64,000 bases of DNA from positions 62,001 through 126,000 of the forward strand of contig JBALVX010000001.1 in the NCBI GenBank assembly GCA_036961295.1. Reading direction: 5' to 3'. The position numbers were made by a program, and so were the translations under genes. Origin of the DNA: JAGPUQ01 sp036961295 (GTDB lineage Bacteria; Pseudomonadota; Gammaproteobacteria; Pseudomonadales; Porticoccaceae). Of this stretch, positions 25,882-35,116 are shown one piece after another (within the stretch, counting starts at the first letter, position 1; every line of letters begins with the position of its first letter). The notes under the pieces are model-generated. The model ran no database searches. It had not been told where the DNA came from and saw only the letters and a list, made by a program, of their open reading frames with translations.

Positions 25882-28800
25882 ATGAAAACACGGTTCAGCC
25901 GTAGACCCCTACAGACTATTTTATTGCGCCGCTGGGTGCCGTTATTATCGATTGTAATCCCAGCTCTGGTGTTCTTGTTGTGGGCTGTAGTGCACTATTT
26001 TATTTTACACGAACGCCGGATCGATGATATTAAAGCCAGATGGCAAAACACTTTTTTACTGGGTGATGCTTTCTTAGAGCAATCGAAGGTTGAGCCCGAT
26101 GTGGAGTACTTTAGGGGGATACTCCAAACTTTCTCTAATATTCCTACCTTAGAAGTGCTGGCGGTGATCACGCCAGATAATCGTGTGTTATTCAGCATCG
26201 ATAATGGCGAGTTTAGTAGTAAGCCGGCACCGATCTTTGATGACATCATCCTTAATGACATTGTGTTGGACGAAATTCGCGGCGGCAAAGTTGCTTGGTT
26301 TGTCGATCACAGTGACTGGTTTATTGCTTATCACCCTATTCAAATTAAATCGGATGCAGTTCGTATTCCAGCGGGATATCTGATTTTTGTCGCTTACAGC
26401 CATTTAAAAATCCACGACGAGCTTTTGTCTCTTACCTTGAAGGACACTGTCTGGCCATTGTTAATAATATTGTTCCTAACTTTATTTATTTCGATGTTTA
26501 TCCGCCGTTTTATCAATTTACCGTTACAGGAACTATTCGTAGCGATGGAAGGATTTTCACGCGGGGAGCGGGTTTTGTGCGACCTAAAAGGCAAGGGTGA
26601 ATTTGGCCTTATTGCAGGAGTATATAACCGGAGTGCGTCGCGAGCGTTAAATTTGATGGACGATTTTCGCGACCGTGAGCAGTATCTCGAGCGTATCTTC
26701 GAGTCAGTTGCGGATGGCATTATTATCACCGACGCCTACGCCCGTATAACCCGTATAACGTCAGCTGCCGAGAGCATTATTGCCCGTAATCGCGATGAGG
26801 TGGTAGGGCTTCCCCTGGACGAAGTTTTCCGGCCCGTTAGCAGTAAAGATAACATCAGTATCGAAAACGCCGGTTTGATGGCGCTTGAAAGTGGGCAAAG
26901 CGTCGGGCTGACCAATGGGCACATTCTTATCAACGCAAATGGTCAGGAGCGTCATATTGTTCAGACAGCGGCACCCCTTTTTGATCTTCAGGGTCATAAA
27001 GAGGGGGTGGTTCTGATATTCCGAGATATCACCGCTATTTCTTATGCTCGTATGGAACAGCGTATCGGCGCAGTTGCCTTTGAGAGTGCGCAACCGATTA
27101 TTATCGCTAGTGCGGGTGGTGAGGTATTAAGGGCAAATTCGGCAACCCACAAGGCCGGATTTTATCAGGAAGAACTGGTAGGAACGAATATTGCCAACTT
27201 GTATGAAAATGTTGAGGACAGCGAACTGAAAGAGTTTTTTGATCACCCCGGCACAAAAGGCTCGTGGGCTGGGCGCACAGTGCGTACGAATAGTGAGGGG
27301 CTTCCCCGTCATCTAATAGAAACCATTACCTCAGTGCGCGATGAATCGGATGTTCTGACCCATTTTGTGGTGACGCAGCGCGACGTTAGTGACTTGGTGG
27401 AGGCGGATATTGCTCTTAGTGAGAGTGAAAGCCGTGCCCGGTTGTTGATTCGGTCAATGAGCGATGGCGTTGGTTTGTTTAATAAAAAGGGATGTTGCCT
27501 TGAATGCAATCAAGCACTGAGTAATATTTTGGGTCGCGATGAAAGCGACATTCTCGATAAACGGCTGAGTGAGTTTTCCGGGCAGTATCAAGCCGATGGG
27601 ATAAAGAGTGCTAAGCGCTGGAAACAATTATTCGAAACTATCAATCACGATAGTGAACTGGAATGGCAGGTACTTCATACTTCGGGTAAGCAGATAGATT
27701 TACGGCTTATGGTAGTCGCGGTAGAGACGGGTAGAGGGGCTGAGTTTTTAATAACCTTCCACGATATTACCAAGCGCAAAGAGCGAGATGCGCGCACGCG
27801 ATCCCTCGTGTCTGAGTTGACAGAAGTCGAAAAAACAGCGCGACTAGCGGCGATCGCCGGTCATGTAGGTATTTTTGATCTCGATATCGAGAACGGAGAG
27901 ATATCCTGGCTTGAGGGAACGGAGAGTGCGATCGGACTCCCGGAAGACATGGTCGGCCAGAGTTTGGAAACGTACCGTAGTTGGGTGCTGCCTGAGGATT
28001 TAGAGCGTTTTGACGATCTTTTCGCGCAGAGCGAGGTTGGACGTCGTATTGAATTCGAACAATATTATCCTCGAGAAGAGGGCGATATCTGGGTGAAAAT
28101 TACGGGTAAGGTAGAGCGAAGTGCCGACAGCAAAATCATAGTCCGTGGTACTGTAGTTAATATTACCGACGCTAAAATAGCTCACCTGAAATTGAGTGAA
28201 ACAGCAAGAACAACACGGCTTGCCGCGCTTGCAGGGCAGGTGGGTATTTTTGATATTGATCTAGAGAACACTGAAATCCACTGGCTTGAGGGAAGTGAGG
28301 AGGCCATTGGATTCCCGGAAATGATTGGTCAGAGTCTAGAAACCTATCGTAGTCGGATGCCAGTAGGGGATTATGAACGCCTGTATGACCTGGTTATGCG
28401 GAGTTTTGAGGCCGGAGGGGGTGTTGAATTCGAACAATGTTATCCCCGAAAAGACGGCGATATCTGGTTGAAAACGACAGGCGAAGTGGAGCGAGATGCC
28501 GAAGGCAAACTGATATTACACGGCGCAGTGGTTAATATCACCGCTGCCAAGACGGCGCACTTAGCCGCGGAAAAAATGGCTTATTACGATCCCCTGACGG
28601 GTTTGGCTAACCGGCGCTTATTACTTGATCGTTTGGAGCAGGCTAGCGTCCATGCGAAACGTAAAAAAATTACTGGAGCCTTGTTATTTATAGATCTGGA
28701 TCATTTCAAAAGTATTAACGATAGTTTGGGCCACAAGGCTGGTGACGAATTATTGAAGCAAGTTTCCAATCGACTTACGGAGATGCTGAGAGAAGAGGAT

Positions 28801-29094
28801 ACTGTGGCTCGTTTGGGCGGAGATGAGTTTGTGGTGATCTTACCGGAACTGTCTCACGATGAAGCTAAGGCCACCCACGAAGCCAAACAAGTTGCAGGAA
28901 AAATTATCAGCGTTGTTGGGGAAAATTATCAGTTAAATGGTCAGTCGTGTCAGTTGCAGGCCAGTGTCGGTGTCGCGCTATTTCCTCGCAATGGAGAGGG
29001 TCACAGTCTTCTTGATCATGCGGATATGGCGATGTATAAAGCTAAAGAAGAGCGCAATTCGGTTGTATTCTACGATTCCCTAGTGCGGCACTAA
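25882..29094 (+). CDS. Membrane-bound PAS/GGDEF diguanylate cyclase
   Basis: The 1070-residue protein has a first membrane helix (about residues 18-42), a periplasmic sensor region, a second helix (about 190-208) and a HAMP-like stretch (RRFINLPLQELFVAMEGFSRGE). At least five PAS/PAC modules follow, then a GGDEF domain. The active-site motif RLGGDEFVVILPE is intact near residue 978. An RxxD inhibitory site (REED) stands five residues before it. No EAL domain is present, so it should synthesise c-di-GMP. The last two PAS modules are a recent-looking internal duplication (residues about 650-770 and 772-892). Confidence 0.92.
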   Translation: MKTRFSRRPLQTILLRRWVPLLSIVIPALVFLLWAVVHYFILHERRIDDIKARWQNTFLLGDAFLEQSKVEPDVEYFRGILQTFSNIPTLEVLAVITPDNRVLFSIDNGEFSSKPAPIFDDIILNDIVLDEIRGGKVAWFVDHSDWFIAYHPIQIKSDAVRIPAGYLIFVAYSHLKIHDELLSLTLKDTVWPLLIILFLTLFISMFIRRFINLPLQELFVAMEGFSRGERVLCDLKGKGEFGLIAGVYNRSASRALNLMDDFRDREQYLERIFESVADGIIITDAYARITRITSAAESIIARNRDEVVGLPLDEVFRPVSSKDNISIENAGLMALESGQSVGLTNGHILINANGQERHIVQTAAPLFDLQGHKEGVVLIFRDITAISYARMEQRIGAVAFESAQPIIIASAGGEVLRANSATHKAGFYQEELVGTNIANLYENVEDSELKEFFDHPGTKGSWAGRTVRTNSEGLPRHLIETITSVRDESDVLTHFVVTQRDVSDLVEADIALSESESRARLLIRSMSDGVGLFNKKGCCLECNQALSNILGRDESDILDKRLSEFSGQYQADGIKSAKRWKQLFETINHDSELEWQVLHTSGKQIDLRLMVVAVETGRGAEFLITFHDITKRKERDARTRSLVSELTEVEKTARLAAIAGHVGIFDLDIENGEISWLEGTESAIGLPEDMVGQSLETYRSWVLPEDLERFDDLFAQSEVGRRIEFEQYYPREEGDIWVKITGKVERSADSKIIVRGTVVNITDAKIAHLKLSETARTTRLAALAGQVGIFDIDLENTEIHWLEGSEEAIGFPEMIGQSLETYRSRMPVGDYERLYDLVMRSFEAGGGVEFEQCYPRKDGDIWLKTTGEVERDAEGKLILHGAVVNITAAKTAHLAAEKMAYYDPLTGLANRRLLLDRLEQASVHAKRKKITGALLFIDLDHFKSINDSLGHKAGDELLKQVSNRLTEMLREEDTVARLGGDEFVVILPELSHDEAKATHEAKQVAGKIISVVGENYQLNGQSCQLQASVGVALFPRNGEGHSLLDHADMAMYKAKEERNSVVFYDSLVRH

Positions 29095-29294
29095 AGTTTT
29101 AGCCTTAGATCATTGCGAGCCTGGTTTAGTAATAAGGGTTTCACAACAAAGTTTTTAATAGTTGTTTGATTTTCTCGAGATCTTTTTTACCATTAATTCA
29201 GGCTTTGGGTCAGCGATAAACATTGATGCACATTCATATATTAACTAGCCTTCCAGCGGTCTAATTACTATTACTTTAAATAGGGAGAGTCGTT

Positions 29295-31031
29295 ATGAAA
29301 ATGCTATGGGGAATAATACTTGTTGGGATCATCGTCCTATCGGCGTGTGATCGTAAGGAGGCATCTGTTGGCGTAGAACCCGCAAGCAAGCAAGCTGCCG
29401 CTGCTCAGTCCGACGTACCTGGTACATCGGAATCAAATGCAGCGCTGGTGGCGCGGGCCGGTGCACCCTTGTTTGATGGTCTGGGGACGCATACTCATCC
29501 AATTACTACTGAAGATTCTGGCGCGCAGCGTTATTTTGATCAGGGCCTGGTGCTGGCATTTGCGTTTAATCATGCCGAGGCCGTACGTTCATTTCGCGCC
29601 GCCCAACGTCTTGATGATAACTGCGCCATGTGTTTTTGGGGTGAAGCCCTGGCCACTGGGCCGAATATCAATATCACCAGCAAGGGCAAGGTGATTATGG
29701 CGGCGGAAGCGCGGGCTTCTGCTTATGAGGCCTTGCAGAAAGCCGTGAGTCGAAAAGATAAGGTGAGCCCCCGGGAACAGGATTATATCGATGCCTTGAC
29801 TGCGCGTTATAACGGCGATCCTGCGACAGATAGAGAGCCTCTTGATCAGGCTTACGCCGATGCCATGCGTGGACTCGCCAATAAATATCCCGAAGATGTG
29901 GATGCCAACGCGTTGTTTGCCGAAGCCCTGATGAATACCATGCCGTGGAATTACTGGTCGGAAAAGGGTGAAGCTAAACCTGCTACCCGCGAAGTACTGC
30001 AAATACTTGAAGCGGCTCTCGCCCAAAATGCCGAGCACCCCCTGGCCATTCATCTTTATATTCACGCCACCGAAGCATCCAGCGCGCCGGAAAAGGCGGA
30101 GGCGGCAGCGGACACCCTCGCTCATCTGATACCGGGTGCCGGCCATTTGGTGCACATGCCGGCGCATACTTACTGGCGAGTGGGTCGCTACAATGATGCC
30201 GCAGAGGCCAACGTTAGAGCGGCCGCAGTTGATGAAAATTATATCGCGCAGTGTAATGCTCAGGGCTTTTACCCGGCTTTGTACTATCCCCATAACATTC
30301 ATTTCCTGTGGTCGGCATCCAGCATGGAAGGTCGCAGTGCGGTGGCGATTGAAGCCGCGCGCAAACTGGCGGCAACGGTCAGTATTGAGCAGGTTAGACA
30401 ATTCCCGGTGGTAGAGTTTTTCCGCACAGTGCCCCTTCAGGCTTTGGCACAATTTGCCCACTGGGATGAAATCCTCGCGGAACCCCAACCTCTTGACGAG
30501 TTCGATCTGTCCAATGGTATCTGGCATTACTCACGAGGCCTTGCTTTGCTTGCTGGCGACCAGATAGAACTCGCGAAACAGCAGCGCAGTGCGCTGGTCG
30601 AACGCAAGAGCTCCGCTTCCATTGCATTGCTCGACACCAACGATTATCCCGCAAGCCAGGTTCTGGAAATTGCCGATCAGTTGTTGCTCGGAGAGATCGC
30701 GATGGTTAGCGGCGATGCGGACGGGTCTATTGAGTATTTTACCCAGGCGGTGTCGTTGCAGGATTCGTTGCCCTACACAGAGCCGCCGTTCTGGTATTAC
30801 CCCACTCGGCAGTCGCTGGGTCTGGCACTATTGCGCGCCGGACGCCCCGAGCAAGCAGAAACCGTGTATCGAGAAGATCTACAACAGTTTCCTCGCAACG
30901 GCTGGTCGACGTTTGGCTTAATGCAAAGTCTTCGAGCCCAGGGTAAGGACAGCGCCGCCGATGAGGCACTTAAGGCTTTTGAGGTCATTTGGCAGTTGGC
31001 GGATGTGGAGTTGACGGCTTCACGGCTTTGA
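29295..31031 (+). CDS. TPR-repeat lipoprotein
   Basis: The 578-residue protein has a lipoprotein signal ending LSAC (Cys18), then a low-complexity linker. About eight TPR-like helical pairs follow, for example AQRYFDQGLVLAFAFNHAEA and RSFRAAQRLDDNCAMCFWGE; later IEYFTQAVSLQ and GLALLRAGRPEQAETVYREDL. It is predicted to sit on the periplasmic face of a membrane and mediate protein contacts. The family is common in marine Proteobacteria but has no assigned function. GGGAGAG precedes the start codon. It may be co-transcribed with the cyclase-like hydrolase and sodium symporter downstream. Confidence 0.82.
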   Translation: MKMLWGIILVGIIVLSACDRKEASVGVEPASKQAAAAQSDVPGTSESNAALVARAGAPLFDGLGTHTHPITTEDSGAQRYFDQGLVLAFAFNHAEAVRSFRAAQRLDDNCAMCFWGEALATGPNINITSKGKVIMAAEARASAYEALQKAVSRKDKVSPREQDYIDALTARYNGDPATDREPLDQAYADAMRGLANKYPEDVDANALFAEALMNTMPWNYWSEKGEAKPATREVLQILEAALAQNAEHPLAIHLYIHATEASSAPEKAEAAADTLAHLIPGAGHLVHMPAHTYWRVGRYNDAAEANVRAAAVDENYIAQCNAQGFYPALYYPHNIHFLWSASSMEGRSAVAIEAARKLAATVSIEQVRQFPVVEFFRTVPLQALAQFAHWDEILAEPQPLDEFDLSNGIWHYSRGLALLAGDQIELAKQQRSALVERKSSASIALLDTNDYPASQVLEIADQLLLGEIAMVSGDADGSIEYFTQAVSLQDSLPYTEPPFWYYPTRQSLGLALLRAGRPEQAETVYREDLQQFPRNGWSTFGLMQSLRAQGKDSAADEALKAFEVIWQLADVELTASRL

Positions 31032-31084
31032 TCAACCGGCTGTTAAGAGCAGCTCGTCGAGAGGGCTCGAGAGTGATATCGCTT

Positions 31085-31132
31085 GAGCATAGTATTACTC
31101 AGGCATAGTATTACTCGAACATAGTATGGGAA
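31085..31132. repeat. 3 x 16-bp tandem repeat before the cyclase-family gene
   Basis: GAGCATAGTATTACTC, AGGCATAGTATTACTC and GAACATAGTATGGGAA are contiguous and lie 34 bases before the ATG. The core CATAGTATTACTC is identical in the first two units. Confidence 0.85.
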
Positions 31133-31165
31133 GCTGATTTACAAGAAAAATAGGGAGAGCGGAAG

Positions 31166-32110
31166 ATGATAAAAATAACTCGTTTATGTGTAAGCGGTGT
31201 GGTGTTTACGATGCTGAGTGCGGGACTTGCTGCAGAATCTTGCAAACCCAATAAGTGGGGTGTTGAGGATGAGATTGGCGCGGCCAATTTAATTACCCCA
31301 GAGAGTGTGCTGTTGGCCTCGCAACTGGTGAAGCGCGGCAAAACTCACCATCTCGGTGTGATCATCGACAAAGATACTCCAGCCTTCGGTCCCCGTAGCC
31401 TGAATTTACAGATCGTTCAGCCCGGCCAGGAATGGGGGCGGGAGGCCTTCCCCAATGGTTTTAACTATAACGACGATATGTTTCAGGGCTGGTTTGGTAT
31501 TGGCTCGCAATTAGATGGCTTAGGCCACGTTGGTCAGCACGGCACTTTTTACAATTGCATGAAGGGTGAGGACTTTGTTACTACCACCGGCCTGACCAAA
31601 TTGGGGATCGAAAAAGTACCGCCCATAGTTGCGCGGGGAATCGTGCTTGATATGGCCACGCATTTCGGCGTCGACTACCTTAAGGGAGGGCAGGTGTTTA
31701 GCGTGGAGGATGTTAAGGCCGTTGCTAGCAAACAGCAGACTCCGATTCGTCCGGGTGACGTGGTGCTGTTTCACACCGGTTGGACCGAAAACATGATGAG
31801 CCAAAATCCAAAAACCTGGGGTTCCACCGAACCGGGTATTGCCGAGGCGGTGGCCACATACCTGGCAGGCGAAAACGTGTTGGCGGTGGGCGCTGATACC
31901 TGGGGGGTGGATCCGATCCCGCCGGAAAAACCCGGACGGATATTTCAGGGGCACATTACACTGCTGCTGGAAAATGGCATTTATCTATTTGAAACCATGA
32001 ACACCGGGCCGCTGGTGCGGGACGGCGCACTGGAGTTTTTCTTTGTGTTTGGCCCTCCTCGGGTACGGGGTGCGGTGCAGGCGCTGGCCGATCCGATCGC
32101 TATTTATTGA
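31166..32110 (+). CDS. Cyclase/kynurenine-formamidase-like exported hydrolase
   Basis: The 314-residue protein has a signal peptide (hydrophobic residues 7-23, cut near GLAAES) and the fold of the cyclase family (Pfam Cyclase, which includes kynurenine formamidase). SQLDGLGHVGQHGTFYN holds the metal-binding Asp/His cluster; IRPGDVVLFHTGW and GENVLAVGADTWGVDP are typical later motifs. Family members hydrolyse amides or lactones using a metal. The substrate is not known. Export to the periplasm and the adjacent symporter suggest that an extracellular compound is processed and then imported. Confidence 0.82.
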   Translation: MIKITRLCVSGVVFTMLSAGLAAESCKPNKWGVEDEIGAANLITPESVLLASQLVKRGKTHHLGVIIDKDTPAFGPRSLNLQIVQPGQEWGREAFPNGFNYNDDMFQGWFGIGSQLDGLGHVGQHGTFYNCMKGEDFVTTTGLTKLGIEKVPPIVARGIVLDMATHFGVDYLKGGQVFSVEDVKAVASKQQTPIRPGDVVLFHTGWTENMMSQNPKTWGSTEPGIAEAVATYLAGENVLAVGADTWGVDPIPPEKPGRIFQGHITLLLENGIYLFETMNTGPLVRDGALEFFFVFGPPRVRGAVQALADPIAIY

Positions 32111-32134
32111 AAAAACTGCTGAAAAAATAATAGC

Positions 32135-32170
32135 GGGCGTACACGGTGTTTTCACGCATTGTGTACACCC
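32135..32170 (+). terminator. Hairpin after the cyclase-family gene
   Basis: GGGCGTACAC and GTGTACACCC pair at nine of ten positions around a 16-base loop, 25 bases after the stop. AATGTTTTAG follows, a poor T-run, so termination is uncertain. Confidence 0.35.
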
Positions 32171-32241
32171 AATGTTTTAGCTTGCGTCTTAAGAAAAGAA
32201 ACCTAGCGAATACGCACTATAAATATATTAGACAGAAGCTA

Positions 32242-32269
32242 CTAAATAGAAATTTCTAAATATAGAGGT
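32242..32269. repeat. 2 x 14-bp degenerate repeat before the symporter start
   Basis: CTAAATAGAAATTT and CTAAATATAGAGGT are adjacent and end four bases before the ATG. A poorer third unit may precede them. The second copy carries GAGGT, the likely ribosome binding site. Confidence 0.5.
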
Positions 32270-32273
32270 ATTA

Positions 32274-33881
32274 ATGGATTCCTTACGGCTGTGGGCCTGG
32301 TTTTTTCTGTTTATATACGTGGGAGCCATGATCGGTTTTGGCTACCTGGGTATGCGTCAGGTAAAGAACAGCGACGATTTTTCGACCGCCCGGGGCGGTT
32401 ACGGTCTGTGGTTTTTGGCCTTTGCTATGACGGCAACGACCGCCTCGGGAGCGACGTTTCTGGGGATTCCCGGCCTTGGATATCGCTTTGGGTTTCCAGC
32501 CATTGGCTATGCCCTGGTTTATCCCGTAGCCACTTATCTTGGGGTATGGTTATGTTTTAAGCAGGTACAAAAAGCCGGAAATAAATTTAGTAACCGCTCG
32601 ATACCGGAGTTCATTGGTGATCGTTATCAGTCCGAAGTGTTGCGGGTGATCGTGGCGGTTTTTTCTTTTGTGTTGTTGTTTTATCTGGCGGCACAATTAC
32701 TGGCTGGCCTGATCATGTTTGAGCAAATGCTAGGTCTTAACGCGGTGAGTGCTTTGGCGGTTACCACCGCCGTTCTGCTGGTTTACGTGGTCCTGGGTGG
32801 TGCCCACGCGGATATTATTACCGACGGTGCTCAGGGTGCAACGATGCTGGCGGTGGCGGCGATGATCGTTGTTTTGTTTGTTTTAGGTATAGGCGTGGAT
32901 GTCGGCGCAAGCACTGGCGTTGAGGGTGGAGCAGGTAGCGGTTTATCGAATGTGATTGCGACATTATCCGAACTCGATTCAAAGTTGGTGCAGGTGCATT
33001 ACGAGGGTTCCGCCATTCTTGATTCCTGGTGGGATTTCAGTGCTATTTTTCTCGCTCACTTGTCCCTCGGTATGCTGCCCCATATTGGCAATAAAATATG
33101 GGCTTTGAAAGAAGGTATTGGTCGTACAAAATTTCTGGCGGTGTGTCTGGTTTTCGGTTTAATACTGGCGTCAATGGTGTTCGGCGGTATTCTTGCCCGT
33201 GCTGTGCTGGGGGATGTCCTGCTGGAAATACCTGGTGGGCCTAATCAGGCGATTCCCGCTTTATTTATTGAACTGTTCCCGGTTTGGCTCGCGGCCTTGT
33301 TGGGTATAGCGATTCTATCGGCGATTATGTCCACCGCCGACGGCCTGGTGATTTCCACCTCGCAAGTTTTTGCGAACGACATTTATCGTCGCACCCTGGT
33401 CAATGTTTTACATCCGGATGCGACTACGGAGGAGGTTGACCACAACGTACTGCGTATTAGTCGTTGGTCAATTATATTTGTGCTGCTCGGCGCAGCGGTG
33501 CTGGCCTGGTTTTCCATTGGGCAGAATATTGCCTTAATGGTCTGGGTGGGTCTCGGGGGCATGATGGCGGCTCTGGCTGGGCCGCTCATTCTTGGCGTAT
33601 TTTGGCGCGGGGTCACTAAGCAGGGTGCTATCTGGGGTTTTATTGCTGGCGCGGTGTCATTTACGGTGCTGCGTAATGCCTGGCTGCCTGGCGGCGCTGT
33701 GGATGGCAGTGTGATTCAACAGGGCTTGTTCTGGGTGGCGAGTCAGGCGAATAACCCCTTTGCCTGCACCACCATCGGCGAGGCCTTATCGATTGTAGTC
33801 ACCGTAGGCGTGTCACTGTCGACACCGTCTTTACCTAAACAGCATCTGGATATTGTTTTTGGTGGTGCTGAGAGTGTTTAG
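32274..33881 (+). CDS. Sodium:solute symporter family transporter
   Basis: The 535-residue membrane protein has about 13 hydrophobic helices with the sodium/solute symporter hallmarks: an N-terminal tail helix, FATAMTATTASGATFLGIPGLGYRFG-like helix pair (residues 40-75) and a later SAIMSTADGLVISTSQVFANDIYR segment. In the latter, the STADG region typically supplies Na2-site Ser/Thr ligands. It couples solute uptake to Na+ entry across the inner membrane. The solute cannot be deduced, though the upstream hydrolase suggests an organic acid or amine. The last 30 residues are hydrophilic. Confidence 0.88.
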   Translation: MDSLRLWAWFFLFIYVGAMIGFGYLGMRQVKNSDDFSTARGGYGLWFLAFAMTATTASGATFLGIPGLGYRFGFPAIGYALVYPVATYLGVWLCFKQVQKAGNKFSNRSIPEFIGDRYQSEVLRVIVAVFSFVLLFYLAAQLLAGLIMFEQMLGLNAVSALAVTTAVLLVYVVLGGAHADIITDGAQGATMLAVAAMIVVLFVLGIGVDVGASTGVEGGAGSGLSNVIATLSELDSKLVQVHYEGSAILDSWWDFSAIFLAHLSLGMLPHIGNKIWALKEGIGRTKFLAVCLVFGLILASMVFGGILARAVLGDVLLEIPGGPNQAIPALFIELFPVWLAALLGIAILSAIMSTADGLVISTSQVFANDIYRRTLVNVLHPDATTEEVDHNVLRISRWSIIFVLLGAAVLAWFSIGQNIALMVWVGLGGMMAALAGPLILGVFWRGVTKQGAIWGFIAGAVSFTVLRNAWLPGGAVDGSVIQQGLFWVASQANNPFACTTIGEALSIVVTVGVSLSTPSLPKQHLDIVFGGAESV

Positions 33882-33913
33882 TTTGGCTGAGCTAATCTAT
33901 ATTTCATAGGAGC

Positions 33914-33981
33914 CGTTAACGTTGGGGATCAGGCGCGGCTATTTGCCGTCGGCCGGATCCGACTGCATGCGTTTGTTAGGC
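33914..33981 (-). other. attC site of cassette B
   Basis: Leftward, R'' GCCTAAC (33975-33981) is followed by AAACGCATGCAGTCGGATCC. The opposite end is CCTGATCCCCAACGTTAAC, with a GTTAACG core that departs from GTTRRRY at one position. Total length is 68 bp, normal for attC. It begins 9 bases after the cassette B stop codon. Confidence 0.7.
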
Positions 33982-33990
33982 GGCGTTGGG

Positions 33991-34590
33991 TTATACATTA
34001 GCACCATGCTCTGCAATTAGGGTCGCCTGTTCATGGAGATCCTGAATCCATTTAGCAAGTTCTTGATAAGAGATTTCCTCTTTTCGCAAAGCAAGTCCCG
34101 TCTCCTTAACTTGCAGAACGTGAGGATCCCCTGGGCTGATGCGTTGTTTCCATATATCTTCGTCAGTATGCTCAATTGCATCGCGGACGTTTCGGATGCG
34201 CCCAATGTCTCTCAAAACGGCAATGCTGTGTGGTATTTTGGGACCAGTTCTGTCACGACGTAGGGCCTCAAGATATTTTGCAGCCCGATGCAGCGAGCCG
34301 ATACAAGTTTCGAAGTGGTTTGCTGCATGAAGCATGATGCCAATCCGATCTTCCGATGGTTTACTACTAACAAAAGCTTGAAGTAACTCTCTCCCTCTCG
34401 AGTACTCATAGGTGCATTTGTCTACCAATCGGAGATACCCCCACCGTAGAGCACGAGTTTTTGTTTCATGAGATTCGGCCGCGTGGAAAAACTTTTTCAT
34501 AATGCCTTCGCCTACAAGGTCGGATGAAAGCAGTGAAATGTCCGGTGCTTGGCAAGAGGTCGGTTTCCAGTGGGTTTCAGATGAACTCAT
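33991..34590 (-). CDS. Cassette-encoded HEPN-like protein
   Basis: The 199-residue, mostly helical protein is encoded by the second cassette. Residues 131-141 read RIRNVRDAIEH. R136-D-A-I-E-H141 fits the RX4-6H motif of HEPN ribonucleases, including the polar residue after Arg. Helical segments before it (NHFETCIGSLHRAAKYLEALRR) and after it fit a HEPN four-helix bundle. I do not recognise a specific family. HEPN proteins are often toxins or act in RNA-targeting defence, but a second subunit (MNT or other antitoxin) is not present. An internal ATG at codon 31 is an alternative start. Confidence 0.65.
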   Translation of the reverse strand: MSSSETHWKPTSCQAPDISLLSSDLVGEGIMKKFFHAAESHETKTRALRWGYLRLVDKCTYEYSRGRELLQAFVSSKPSEDRIGIMLHAANHFETCIGSLHRAAKYLEALRRDRTGPKIPHSIAVLRDIGRIRNVRDAIEHTDEDIWKQRISPGDPHVLQVKETGLALRKEEISYQELAKWIQDLHEQATLIAEHGANV

Positions 34591-34596
34591 AATGAC

Positions 34597-34710
34597 GCCT
34601 AACGCTTTTGTATGGGGAAAAATTTGTGGAGTAAAGTTTTGGGGTGACTTGGCGTAGCCACCCCAAAATGAAACACAACAAAATTTTTCTGCATGAGAAA
34701 CTTGTTATGA
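34597..34710 (-). other. attC site of cassette A (114 bp)
   Basis: Leftward, TCATAAC (R''-like) opens and GTTAGGC (perfect GTTRRRY) closes the site. A stem of TTTTGGGGTG and CACCCCAAAA (34637-34646, 34659-34668) surrounds a small inner TGGC/GCCA hairpin. The outer arms AACAAGTTTCTCATG and CATACAAAAGCGTT pair imperfectly. Length and structure fit long, repeat-type attC sites. Confidence 0.8.
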
Positions 34711-34727
34711 ATTACTACTCTAACCAT

Positions 34728-35102
34728 CTAGGAGTAATCCGCATCGTAATACATGATGTATGTTTTGATGGTTTTCTCACCATGACGCCGAGTTAAGAAG
34801 ACTTTCTTTTTTAGCCGCTTTGTTAAAAAGAGTTTATAGCCACGACCCTTTTCAAAAATTACATCTTCTTCTTTGACTTCTTTTGTATTGCTCCATGGCA
34901 CTCCCTTTCGGTACCACTGGTTATTATTTTTTTCATCTTTTTTAAAACCTTGAGATTCTGTAAATCTAGGAGAGTCAGAGTCTTTTAGATGATATTCCCA
35001 TTTCCAACCTAACGGGACTTTTCCAAGCAGAGTCCGTATTGCCGAGGTAATAATACCTAGCACGATCACACCGCCAACACTATTTAGAAAAAAATCACTC
35101 AT
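34728..35102 (-). CDS. Cassette-encoded single-span membrane protein, unknown function
   Basis: The 124-residue protein has one N-terminal membrane helix (GGVIVLGIITSAIRTLLG, residues 10-27), followed by a soluble, lysine-rich part containing WKWEYHLKDSD, NNNQWYRKGVPW and KTYIMYYDADY. I do not recognise a family. The gene is the first cassette next to the attI-like site, the position expected to be best expressed. It is AT-rich compared with flanking chromosomal genes. A GAG ten bases before the ATG is the only ribosome binding site candidate. Confidence 0.6.
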   Translation of the reverse strand: MSDFFLNSVGGVIVLGIITSAIRTLLGKVPLGWKWEYHLKDSDSPRFTESQGFKKDEKNNNQWYRKGVPWSNTKEVKEEDVIFEKGRGYKLFLTKRLKKKVFLTRRHGEKTIKTYIMYYDADYS

Positions 35103-35116
35103 CGCTCACTCAAAAT

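Noticed and set aside
29589..30527. 312-codon open frame antisense to the TPR lipoprotein gene
   Set aside because: It lies wholly within the TPR gene, has no family signature, and the sense frame has a lipobox and repeats.
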